Shown piece by piece: positions 1 through 11,334 of a DNA stretch of 64,000 bases. The notes below the pieces were generated by a model. The model did not search any database, was not told where the DNA came from, and was given only the letters and a program-made list of their open reading frames with translations. The stretch is from Limnoperna fortunei (Eukaryota > Mollusca > Bivalvia > Mytilida > Modiolidae): assembly GCA_944474755.1 (NCBI GenBank), contig OX104114.1:46627070-46691069 (forward strand), read 5' to 3'. Position 1 is the first letter of the stretch; the number at the start of each line of letters is the position of its first letter. The position numbers and the translations under genes are program-made.

Positions 1-1066
1 TTTTTCACGTGATCACGTGGTGTTGATGCTGTTGATTTCTGTAATAGTGTTGCATAAAATATGTTCATGAATTTATTAAATATTGTTCCAAATTCTTCGG
101 TTATTTCACCTTTCTTGCAGTTGTGTAGTGTATTTCAATGAGTTTATTTCTAACAAGACTAACAACAATTAGGAATGAGTCTATTTTTGTAACGAATACA
201 AAAACTGTTATTTTTCCTGTCATGAATCATCTCCTGGTTTTCAGACGAAAGTTTTCTGTTGATACCTCTCATTATCCATGTCAACATTATAATCATTTTA
301 GTGTTTTTCCTTGTTTTGGAAAGTTAATTTTTTGCGACACTTTATTTGTTGTCGTAATGCAAGAGTCCAAGACTCTGAAAATGTATGTCATGTAAATGTT
401 TTATGTTTACAGATTAAATGCTTAGCATTATCATTTTGTTTTCTTGTTTAATTGTTACAAGGCAATTTTAAAATATAATATAAAAGTTAAGACAAAAAGT
501 GTTAAATTGTGATTATTCAGTAACTTGATTGAGGTTAGGGTTCAAGTTATGTAGTGGCTGTCTATCAACGTTTTTGAACAATTAAGTAGTGAAAAATAAA
601 CAAACATTCCTTATTGTGTGATACTTATGCTATTTCCCGTACTCGGATTATATCTCACAGTGATCAGACATTCTTTTCTAAATAAATATAATTTACTAGT
701 TTACTACTGATCGATCACCTGAGACCACAGATGTTCCGGGTTCGAGTCTCACTGCGGGCAGTGTGTATTCGACTACAATCCTACTAACAAGAATTGCCAG
801 TTTTAAAAATTACTAAATAGTTAAACACTATTCAAACAAGCAAACAAACAGTTCTGAGTTAGCGCACATGTTGTATTTTTTACTGCTGGCCCAATATTGG
901 TGGAATCTAAATCTAATTACAGAGATGAAGAATTCCATATATGGTTGTCATAGTACTTTATTTTATATGGGATTTTACTTATATAGCATTTCTTTTATCG
1001 TTTTTATTGACACTGTCCTTTTTGATTGATTAAATGTTGTTTACGTCAAGCAAGCAATATTTCAGC
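1..1066. other. Intergenic, no gene seen
   Basis: AT-rich sequence with no coding signal that I recognise. A diverged plus-strand fragment of the tRNA-derived SINE lies at about 690-850: a B-box-like GGGTTCGAGTCTC followed by a tail of CAAA-type repeats. The rest shows nothing supportable. Confidence 0.6.
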
Positions 1067-1486
1067 TACACTTGGCCATAAGTTAGGGACCACCAGGATT
1101 TAAGCGAAGGTGATTTTTTAAAACCAATATATTGATCAATATATAACCATAAAATAGTCGACTATTTTAAAGAAGTTTATTATTTTACTATTCAAAATGT
1201 ATAGAAAAGACCAACAAGATGTCGTGTGTAAAAATATGCCATAAAACTGCAAAGTCATAACTCAAAAAAAGTTTCAGTTTAAACCGCTGGTAATGTTACA
1301 TACAAAGAATTGGCAGGTTGAGGGTTATTAAGATGTAAGAAGAAATCCGTTTTAAACATTTATTCACAAGAAAAGAGTCAGTATCGTGTGTATATATCCA
1401 CCACGCTTTCGATGCAATTCTTGAACTTGTCTCCTCATGCTCTGGACAAGTCTCTGAAGTCTACGTTGAGGGAATTGCCGCCACTC

Positions 1487-1551
1487 CATCCTCACAAGTC
1501 AGGGTTTCTCGTGGACACATGAGGACACAGAAACCCTGACTTGTGAGGATG
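1487..1551. mobile_element. 65-bp hairpin MITE with 9-bp TSD, nested in the transposon
   Basis: An almost pure inverted repeat, CATCCTCACAAGTCAGGG in one arm and its complement in the other. It is flanked by the perfect 9-bp direct repeat CCGCCACTC at 1478-1486 and 1552-1560. It interrupts the Tc1 relic, so it is younger than that transposon. The same termini occur on the 481-bp element at 59352-59832. A 9-bp duplication with long inverted repeats is typical of Mutator-like elements; that superfamily call is an inference. Confidence 0.85.
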
Positions 1552-1599
1552 CCGCCACTCCTGAATAAAAGTATCACGCAATTCTTGAATGTTCTGACA

Positions 1600-2580
1600 T
1601 GGTGGGTCACGTTCATTCACTTTCCGTCCGAGATAGTGACTAAACATGCTCTATCGGATTCATATCCGGAGACATAGCAGGCTATGGTAATGTCTCAATT
1701 GCCTTATTTGCAAGATAATCTTTGACGATGCGTGCTCTATGAGATCTTGCATGCCGTCCATGAACACGGGTAGTTTCCAAGTAGATGCGCATCAATATGG
1801 GGCACAATACGGGGTTCCAGAATCTGATCTTTGTATTTTAAAGCAGTTAGTGTGCCATCTAATGCATACAAGTCTAACTTACAGTCATATGAGAAGCAGC
1901 TCCAAACTGTCTCTCCGCCACCACCAAAAGCTGTAGTTCCCAGAACATGTGCAGGATCAAAAGCTGTGTTGCGTTGACGCCATACCCGCATTCTACCATC
2001 AACTGGTTTCCGAAGAAAACTACTTTCGCCGTACCAATGAATTCTTTTCCAAGAGCGAATATCCCACCCGATATTATCACGAGCCCGCTGCAGCCGTGCA
2101 TTCTTATGTCTTTGTGTAAGTGCTGGTCGCTTTGTTGGACTCCGGGCTCTAAGTTTTCCGCAGTTTAGCCTTCTGTTTACTGTCCGTCTACTGATTCTAA
2201 CATGGACATTCCATCGACTACGCAACCTGTTTGCAGTGGTAAAAGGTTGTTGTCTAGCAAAGCTTCGAAGTAGTCTATCTTCTCTCTCTCTGTTGTCTTC
2301 TTCGGTCGCCCTGATCTTGGCCTTTCCCCAACAATGCCCGTTTCATAATATCGTCTCATTAGCCTACTGATGACAAAATGGCTAACATTGAACTTATCTG
2401 AAACATGCCGCTGTGCGCTGTGTCATTCCCGCTCTTATCATACCAACTGCTTGCCATCTCTCTGCATCTGCTAGTTTTCGACGTACCATGTTGAAATGAT
2501 TTCAAAACAGGATAAATTTTACCTGTTACGCACGTGCACATGATGAAATGCAAAAAAAGGCGCCAAACTTGGGTTTTCAA
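1600..2580 (-). pseudogene. Tc1-like transposase relic
   Basis: Would have been the DNA-binding and DDE cut-and-paste transposase of the surrounding element. It is now split over three minus-strand frames. The N-terminal helix-turn-helix part lies at 2580-2360. The linker with the GRPKKT AT-hook-like motif lies at 2359-2177. The catalytic part at 2225-1737 includes PVDGRMRVWRQRN and a TAFGGGGETVWSC-like segment. The usual DES around the first catalytic aspartate reads GES, so that residue is lost. After another frameshift, SPDMNPIEH (third catalytic acidic residue) is still readable near 1650. Frameshifts and the lost aspartate make it inactive. Family membership is confident. Confidence 0.88.
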
Positions 2581-2768
2581 AAGCTGAGGATAGTGTTTTT
2601 TAAATCTCTATTGTTATTGTATCGCGAATCGAGCGATTTAAAAATTTTAACAATAGATACTACAAACCTAGATTTTGTTGATAACATATGTACAAAGAAC
2701 CAGAAACTATCAATTTTGTTAGCTATTTGAAGCAAAACCTTGTGGTCCCTAACTTTTGGCCAAGCGTA

Positions 2769-5169
2769 TATATTCAGGACGTACTGTCCTTTTTATTAAT
2801 AGTTTTGTCATATCATCTACAATTTTAAACATATATATAATCTAATTAAAAATATTATACCTTGCTGTTAATCACAGTTTCATTTGCCCAAAAAATCTGT
2901 AACAAATATTAAAGGCTAAGTACAAAAACATGTACAATCACGGAGGACGAGGATCATTTTATTATTGATTGCACATTATATACAAACAACACTATATTGA
3001 CGGAAGTACTAAATTTATATTAAAACTCCTGTTAAATAATGAATATAAACAATATCGACTTCTTTGCGTGTAATGTTATTTTAGAAGACCTCCACAGGTT
3101 TTATTTATTTATTTATTTCACACTTGGCTCAAACATAAAGCAACGAATCTTATTGAAAGAGATTAACCTCCCTTTTATGAAAGAATTTTATACCCGGTAA
3201 ATACTATTCACAATTGGATAAAGTTTTTATTATGTGTTTCTGTGTTATATTGTGATTATTAAATACCAGGGCCATAAATTGGCTGATAAATGTCTTAGTC
3301 TTTATCTTATACGATCTTATATTGATTTTATAAACAAGTAACTTTTACGTCTGTTGGATCTTCATTTAAATACAATAAATTTTTTGTTGTTTATTTGATA
3401 TACAAGGTTTGTTGCGGCTCCATGATTTCTGATCAAGTGGGGCCCGCTTTTCTTATAACAGCGGGACTTCTGAACACATTTCATGGATCACAAGGCAATT
3501 AAAGGGCATATAGACGCATTTTATAGATGCTGCTTCCTCATGGTGGGCCGCCCCCCCCCCCCCCCCCTTCCCCGATCAGTGGATTTCTATCAAACCTGAC
3601 TTTAAAGTTTTATAAGTTTTATTTTTATTGTTTTAACCAAAATTTACTTATATTTGATACAGGAAGACATAACGGGTGTTTCTAATATTGCTGGAAATCT
3701 TTATCTTCCCGCAGCAACTTGTTCACTGTAGATTTTTTAGTGTGGAAAAAGGGTTCGTATTTCCTTCATTTTAAATTATGGCTTCAATTTTTCTGTATGT
3801 GTTTCTGATTATGGGTCCTTGTCTTATCCATTTATTAACTTGTGGGGTTGATAATTTTAATAAAAGGTTTTCCTCAATTATTTACGTCACCAGATAACAC
3901 TGTTGAATACATAAGGTATTTTTTAAATAATGTTTCTCGTATTCTTCTTCGGGTATTATTACGTGCAGTCTGTCGTAGTCATGCTTATAGGCGTTACGTG
4001 TTTATTTCGTGTTCGCTTTTTTAAAACATGATAACAACGTGATTCGTGGACTACTTTGTGTTACCTTACTGGGCTATATAAGCTATGACATAATACTCTC
4101 TCGTACTACCGTATATTTTCTTGTCAAATATAAATACCTGTAAAGTGACAGGTGGGGGTCAGTAAGGTCATTACAACGTTTTACCTGTATGGGTACACAT
4201 ACACATGATTTTATAACGTAGATTTTATTATCCAGTAAAGTTTATAAATTATTGCGGTTTTAAAATTAGTTCGATGAACAGTAGTTCACATATAGAAAGG
4301 AATTTAATTTGATAAAAGTTAAAAGAACTATCCCATGAAGTTGGGACAGGAAATGAGTCTATAAGAAACGTGTCAGAAGACAGATAGGTAAGTTGTATAA
4401 TATGTCTTATGGATACAATTTGTAGGAAACTATGTTAAACGTGAAATTTTGAGGACTATATTAACTGGTTAAATGGATAAAAATTGGAGTAGAGCGGAAG
4501 GAGTTAAAGAGCGACGGATTATAAATATTCCCCAAACGATCTTCCCTATAGCAGAGTTACATTTACAGATGATATTCGGTGTACAAAATTTGTATATCGA
4601 TACTTTTTAATTATTTTTATAATGTGGCGTATTTCTGCATCTATGTATGTTTTACATATACTACATAATCCTAAGTATCATGTGGGGTTTAATTCTTACA
4701 TTCCTCCCATCTTTTCGTCCCCATTTTAGTTCAGGAACACGTCCTCTTTTCAACATACACGAAAAATTGCAGTACCTACCCTATCGTAATGTTATTATCT
4801 TATTGTTTAATGTTATTCTGTATAAAATACGTATTTAACCAAATCATGGTTATATACTATGTTATATAGATATAACAGAGCTGACGCAATTTAATAGATC
4901 CTACTGGTAGTTAAGTGAAAGGGTATAACTGTTTTTAATTAACACAATGTATCCGTATCTGCTTCAGAATTATCTCCCAAAATTATCCACTTGTTGGTCA
5001 AATACTTTTTTTCATCACATGTAATTTTGAAATAATGAAATTCGTAAACAACTATTTTATCTGACTCGAGAAAGAGTTGATATCTCGAATATACATAATG
5101 TGGCTTGCGATATGAACATTGTATAAAGTTAAATACAGAAACTCGTCACAGAACCCACGAAAATTAATG
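2769..5169. other. Intergenic, no gene seen
   Basis: AT-rich DNA with a homopolymer C run of about 18 bases near 3550. Short open frames here (for example 3842-4024 and 4647-4838) lack splice signals and recognisable protein sequence, and I do not consider them genes. Confidence 0.6.
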
Positions 5170-5183
5170 CCAATTCATAATAA

Positions 5184-5452
5184 GGGGCCTCGGTGGACGA
5201 GTGGTCAAGGTAGTTCGTCTACTATTGATCACATGGTCTGTCAATACTGAGATTGCGGGTTCGATTCTCACTGCAGGCAGGGTGTACTCGACTCCAATCT
5301 TAATTGACAAGGATTGCCAGATTTCCTACCGCAGGTCGGGGGTTTTCTTCGGGTACTCCAGCTTCCTCCCCCAATAAAAACTGGACGCCATAATATAGCT
5401 GAAAAATTGCTGAACGTGGCGTTAAACATCATTAATCAAACAAACAAACAAA
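5184..5452 (+). mobile_element. tRNA-derived SINE, full length with TSD
   Basis: The 5' head resembles a leucine/serine-type tRNA: CCTCGGTGGACGAGTGG (box A region), then GCGGGTTCGATTCTC (box B), so it would be transcribed by RNA polymerase III. A conserved body follows, ending in AATAAAAACTGG, a GCGTTAAACA motif and a short CAAA tail. The perfect 14-bp direct repeat CCAATTCATAATAA flanks it at 5170-5183 and 5453-5466. This marks target-primed insertion and a fairly recent event. It serves as the reference copy for the other SINE fragments in the window. Confidence 0.92.
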
Positions 5453-5466
5453 CCAATTCATAATAA

Positions 5467-8400
5467 TAAATCCACAGTACGGATTGTTAGCTGGATTGGT
5501 TAATATGTACATGTAGCTGTGTTCTCACCGTAGTCTTCTATTTCTTCATGGTAATGGTTGAATAGAAAGGGGTACCTGTTACAGCTGTTATGATTTACAG
5601 TTTAGTTTTGATTAAAAATCAATCTTATTAAAATTACATCTTCACTTTGATATCCCCTTTTTGCTATTGTCGCTATAGCAAAATTAATAATTTATAATTA
5701 TAATTTTTTTTATTGCATAATAAACCCCAAGAGGTTAAGCATACATAAACATACAAAAACAATGAACATGTTACTGTACATATACAACCTAAGAAAAAAA
5801 AATTGAAAAAGTTATAATTTTAATGAGATTGTTTAAAAATTTCTCCTTGCTGAAGCTGTCGGACTTCTTATCGCGCACATTGGTTTCCTCCCCTAATCAT
5901 GATACAGCTTACAAATCGCTGAAAGTGGCATAGACTCATCAAAATACAAGAAATGTATTTGTTTATAAGTTGATTGGGGCGTGGTGCTAACAAGAAAGTT
6001 GACATAAACATATACGTGCTATTTTTCTGTTACCTAAAATTTATAAATACAGTTGATAAATGTTAAATTCCATTCATTTCAATACAAAATGCAAGTTATG
6101 AAAATATGTCATAATGATGGATTTCCTGTTCTGGTAATGACGAAAAGTTTAAAAATACACCAGATGACAAATGAATATATTCCTTACTTAACGACGCAGA
6201 GTTCATTTTTTCTCTCTTACATAACTAACTGGATTATATAAACAGATTTAAATAAATTCCATACAAAATTAAAAAATCAAGGCCATTGGTAACTGTTTGA
6301 CACGCAATTAAAGAATACGAAGACGCGGGATACAAAATGTTGAATACAAGACAAAGAAATGACACTTTTGTGATCGGGTTTTTCACGGACTCCAGTTGGC
6401 CATCTATTCGTCTTTCCAGTTTTAAATATCGGATGGTCAGTCAGAAGCAGAGCAACGCAACAATACCTTTTTCACGCGTAAACTGTGTTATGTAATAAAC
6501 ATTAATCTTTCATCTTTAATGGCATCCCTTTTTTGTTATTGTCGCCGTGGAAAAAAAATTTTAATATGATTGATGCGTTTTTTAACTTTCAGAAAACTTC
6601 TTCGAAAAGTAGTCGGTTCTTTCCCTGTGTAAAGTTGCAACAGTTTTTATAAAAATGTGTAGCTTTCAGTACATGAAATATTCAAAACCAGAGACATGTG
6701 ATATGTTTTATATATCTCTTGTAATACTGATGCTTATAAAATTTGTTAGATTTAAAGTGCAGCATATACGTTAAGACGCATGGTTTTGAAAGTGATTGAA
6801 ATGCAGGGCTTGTCATTTATTTTTTTTTTGACAGGAATTTTGTCTGATTTAACTTGAGCGAGAAAGTTTATACGATCCTTTCAAGACTAAGTCTTCTAAA
6901 CATTGGATATCGTGGTGTACTGTTTACTAAACATATTAAACTCAATTTAAACATTGACATTTATATAGAGCAAAATACACTTCAGTCAAATATCTAATAT
7001 TAAATCCTCATAAAAAGACTTGGCATGAATTCTACAATCTTGACCGGCCTTCAGCCAAAGATTTACAAATCTATGTCACTGAAACGTCTCTGTTTATAAG
7101 ACATATACCCAAAGGGCAAATGGTTGACCTCAAGAATTTTTTTAACAAAACATTTATCATATCTAAAATCAGCGAACTATAGGCGTGGTATTTGAGCAGG
7201 ACAAGAACTGGGCTAGATTTATTGTCTTAGTATGTGTACATTTTGTAAACGGAGATTTTAAATACCTCGCAATCAATAGTATATTTGCATTTAAAGAATT
7301 CAATATTCATTCTGTACGATCATTTTCCTTATTTTGTGGTAGTTTGGCGGATTATTGCAATTAATACTCAGTTAAGCATTGTGGGACTTAGTCGTGTCAA
7401 TAGGGTAGGTATTTATTTAATGGTATATTTAATGATTACTTTAAATTTCCTAATACTTTTTTCACACATTTAAATTTAGTTAATATTTACTTAAAGCTTG
7501 CTGGATTATCTCTGCACAACCCTTTGATTTCGTCTCCCTTTTTTAGTTTGTACTTTTACTTGATATGAAATGAAATATTACGAACCGAAATTTTATTTTA
7601 TAAAATGTTATAGACCTGCCATTCGTCCGTCATTGTTTAAACAGTACAACATACTACTTGAGGTCCGTTGACGTACTTTTGTTTTTTCATTCCTTTCAAA
7701 AACATTTGCCAAAAGAGAGCACATCTAAAGTCTTCCAAGGTGAAAAAAACGTACAGGATCATAAGGTAAAATTATATATAGATATCTCTCGTAAGTATTA
7801 TATAAGAGCTGCTTACTTAAAATACAGTATATTATTCTATAAAACCACATGCACTATGCAAAATTTCTGTAATGCGACCAAACCTAATAAAAATATAAAT
7901 AAATACAAAATAACCTTTTTGTTAGGAATGACAAATCTACATTTCTTAGGTCCGTAAACAGTCGATCGTCTCTCAAAACTAATCGAGAACAACAATATAA
8001 CACTTTCAAATATAGATGTACATAAACCCTTTTTTCATAACAAAAGTCAGTTTGAATCAATTAAATGCAATGTAATTTTATGTAGAATAATGGATACAGT
8101 ACCATGTTTTTAGTTGCAAAATACCCGCTGGACGGATGTGACAAAATGACACAAATTGAAAAACAATTATTGTAATAAGTTTACATGTACCATAACAAAT
8201 ATTACAAGTTATTGTTTACAACTTAATATATATTACCTCTACACATGTAAATCAATAAAGCATGCACAATTCGTTGTTATATAATTCGATATTTACAATT
8301 TATCTTCCGGCAATATTTTCTATTCATTTTATTCAAATTCACAAAAATCATTAAAACAATTCAATCTACAATAGCAGATGGTGTTGTTTTCAATTTAATC

Positions 8401-8929
8401 AATCGTCACATCGTAAAGGTGCTAAAACTGGCGGGGAAATGCACGATTTGTCGATTTCTGCATGCATGGAAATACAGTGTGTTTTTTTCAAACCCAATTA
8501 AACTGACATATCTCTTGTTTTGAAATTTGACTATATTTAAAAGACATTGGAAATAGCTAACAATTGACTTATATTAAGGTATGTTTTTGATTGCTCTATA
8601 TATCTGAATGCATTGTACTGTTTTCAATTAATGACTGCGATTAATTTTTTTGTTTTTGTCTGTATCATGTAAATCTGAATCATATTTCCAGTTCATTGGA
8701 TTTTATCCAGGAATTGAATCCACTTTTTTTAACTCATGTGATGTGGCTGTCTGTTACATGCGTTTGTGTTTTATTATTATATTGACTGTCTGACTTGCTA
8801 GCACTATAGAAATCGAAAAAAGAGTATTAATTTGCTATAAGCCACAGAGTCGATGTGGTCAATATGGAACAAACTAGCTTATAGATGGTACATAGTACAT
8901 CATTGTCACGTATCCTAACTATTGCTTAT
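5467..8929. other. Intergenic, no gene seen
   Basis: AT-rich noncoding DNA. A degenerate SINE 3' fragment is probable at about 5875-5945. Open frames at 6053-6241, 7285-7473 and 7658-7957 have AT-driven composition and no recognisable domain. Confidence 0.55.
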
Positions 8930-8946
8930 ATATATATATATATATG
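8930..8946. repeat. (TA)n microsatellite
   Basis: A run of alternating TA directly upstream of the degenerate repeat block at 8990-9440. Confidence 0.8.
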
Positions 8947-8989
8947 GTAAACAAGTGTGAAAGCCAACTTTTGAAGCCCCGTTACACCT

Positions 8990-9440
8990 TTAATGGAGGT
9001 TTTCTTAAAGACTGTTTGTTTTAAACTTTAGTTTAACGGCTTTCTTTAGGTGTATCGGTCAGTTTTCAGCAATACCGTTCGTTTCTAACTTTTAAGTTCT
9101 TATTATTGTGCAACAGTCCGTTTTCTTGATACGGCACTTAACTCCGTTCAAGTGTAACAGCTTACTAGTTTGTAGCTATAATAGTCAGTTTTCATACAAC
9201 ACCGTTTGTTTCCTAACTTAAGTGTTCGTGAAACGACATTCCTAATGAGTAACAGTCAATTTTCATGACACTTGACACCGTTCAAATTTAACAGCTTACT
9301 TTTGCGATGCTGTAACAAAGTGTTCATGCAACACCGTTCGTTTTTAAATTTTAGTTTAAGTGTAATAGCTGACTTTAGTTTTGGTGTTAGTAGTCAGTTT
9401 TCAGGAAACGTCGTTTTTAATTGTAACAACTAGTTGAATA
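8990..9440. repeat. Degenerate ~60-bp tandem repeat block
   Basis: Recurring phrases (variants of CAGTTTTCATGCAACACCG, TCGTTTCTAACTT and AAGTGTAACAGCTTACT) return roughly every 60 bases. Unit length and order are irregular, as in an old, decayed tandem array. No coding signal is apparent. Confidence 0.6.
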
Positions 9441-11099
9441 TATTTGGGCACATTGTACAATTGATCTTATTTTGTCATATTTACAACTAAAACATGGTTC
9501 AGAATTGGTGCAAGTAGTTAAAAGTTAATACTGACAATTTTACTATTAAAATCAAGAAAGTTTCTTTCGAAGCGACACAAAATACTTTCGATTAAATATG
9601 ATAGTACAGAGCATCGATTAATGAAGACACTTTGATGTACCTATATACTCTTGATGGCTTTGTAATGTTCAATAAAGCTATTTGTATGTCCTTTTTAATA
9701 ATATGTATGTACCATAGTCTCTTTGTAAACTGAGCCGTATCAGGTTTCACAATTCTTTTATTAATTACCTAAGAAAATTTAAAAGATTAAAAAAGACATC
9801 AAGTGCATGTATAACTGCTAAATGAAAAGAGCTTACAATATTTACGCTATTCATGTTCCAAGTACAAAGAGAGATTTTGAAAAGAAGTATTGCCTGTATA
9901 AAATTTTTAAATTATGTTTTATCGAACTCCTCAATAAACTTTGACATTTTAATTTGTTGTGTTAAAAATGAAACAGACAATGGTAATTTGCCAGTGTCAA
10001 TTATTGGATGTACTGTAACGAAATACAAAGTTTTCTCGCAGCTGTGATGATAAGAAGAATAAGTTTCCAGCTGTATTATTACGATATTTTAATATTAGTT
10101 TATCCCAGCCCCTTCTACTGGAAAGAAAATGGTCGTTCTCTATAGAACTGTTTTTGTTCGTTTATAAGATACTTTTTATATTTTAAAAAAATAACGAGTG
10201 GTTTTATCAAATAGTATATATACAAGATATGAATCTTGATATGTAGTTTGTCGTCCAAATTATAAAGATTGGACTCAAATATGTTAAGAAACTTTTAGGG
10301 GTACACGTAAGTGATTATTGTCAAAATAATTGTGTGACCATAACTTACAAGTTGAATAAAGCAGACATGTTACATTAGGTAGAAACCAAAATGTATCCAA
10401 TGTGTAAAAACCAAAGAAGACGAAAATGATTTTATTCTATACTGTCATAATGCATTTAAGTGATAAATGTTTCTTTACAATATTGCTAAAGAGAATCGTA
10501 TACATGTATTTTTCAAGACTTTCCAATCATATAAACACGTAATAAACCCCACCCCAAACCATGACGAGAAATAACCACCATTTTTAGATTAAATTATACC
10601 GCTGTATTAACTGGCATTATAAAGCATGCATACAGCGTATCTCTAGCAAGACTATATAAGAAGAAGCAGTACACACGTAGAAAGTCTAATTGAAGGAAAG
10701 GTCCTGCCAGAACAAATGTCAACACAAGGTAGCTTTATCTATAACTTGTATAATCCGAAAACTTTGTTTTCGGACTGTTTTTCTCGCCTCTCCTCCCAAA
10801 ACCCGCATAGCTTTAAACAACAAATATTTACATATGACATATTTTATAACCTCTTTAAGTGAACACGTGCCATCTTGACATATTTCGTTTATAAACTAGA
10901 ACAAAATATGTACAAATGTATTACTCGGTGAAAGTATAAAACAATGTTTTATCTATGTAAGCATGTCACTGGTAGACGAGTGAGTCACTGTTTTTGACAT
11001 TGAAGGACGGGTCAAGGAAGGTAATTCCCCTGATAACGTCTAGAGCAGTACATAGGACTAATTTTTAACTGATAACGCTTAGAACAGAATCCGATTTAT
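9441..11099. other. Intergenic, no gene seen
   Basis: AT-rich DNA without recognisable genes or well-defined repeats. Open frames at 9853-10047 and 10690-10878 are short and lack similarity to any family I know. Confidence 0.55.
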
Positions 11100-11334
11100 T
11101 TGTTTGAATGGGGGTTAGCAAGTTTAGCAATTTTTAAGCTGTATCGTAGGTTCCAGTTGTTTTTGGGGGGATGAAGCCAGAACAACTGACCGCATGCAGT
11201 AAAACTAGCCATCCTTGTCAGTTATGGTAAGAGTCAAGCCCACGTTGACTTTTGTGAGACTCGAACTCGCACCCTCGGTGTTGACACAACCGGTGCTAAA
11301 TAGTAGCAGACTGCCTACCATAACTACCGAGGTA
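11100..11334 (-). mobile_element. Minus-strand SINE at the edge of the satellite
   Basis: A diverged reverse-oriented SINE. On the plus strand it reads from a gene-body motif (AGCAATTTTTAAGCTGTAT) through GAGACTCGAACTCGCACC (box B complement) to CTACCGAGGTACC, the complement of the SINE 5' head. That head runs straight into the ~53-bp satellite, whose units repeat the same head sequence. This copy is the likely seed of the array. Confidence 0.82.

Larger units (their letters stand above)
1069..2766 (-). mobile_element. Tc1/mariner-like transposon, decayed
   Basis: About 1.7 kb bounded by inverted repeats. The left end begins CACTTGGCCATAAGTTAG. The right end, read on the minus strand, begins CGCTTGGCCAAAAGTTAG. 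Both continue into GGGACCAC. A TA dinucleotide flanks each side (1067-1068 and 2767-2768), the target duplication expected of Tc1/mariner. The minus strand carries a transposase relic between the ends. A 65-bp hairpin element has inserted into its 3' part at 1487-1551. The boundaries are directly visible; the family assignment rests on the TA duplication and the transposase motifs. Confidence 0.9.

Noticed and set aside
138..395. 85-codon plus-strand ORF
   Set aside because: No recognisable family and no supporting signals; composition matches random AT-rich sequence.
5184..5270. tRNA gene
   Set aside because: Has box A- and box B-like sequence but is the head of a SINE with a tail and target duplications, and the tRNA fold is degraded.
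7658..7957. 99-codon plus-strand ORF
   Set aside because: Lys/Tyr/Phe/Ile-rich composition expected of AT-rich DNA, no splice signals or domain.
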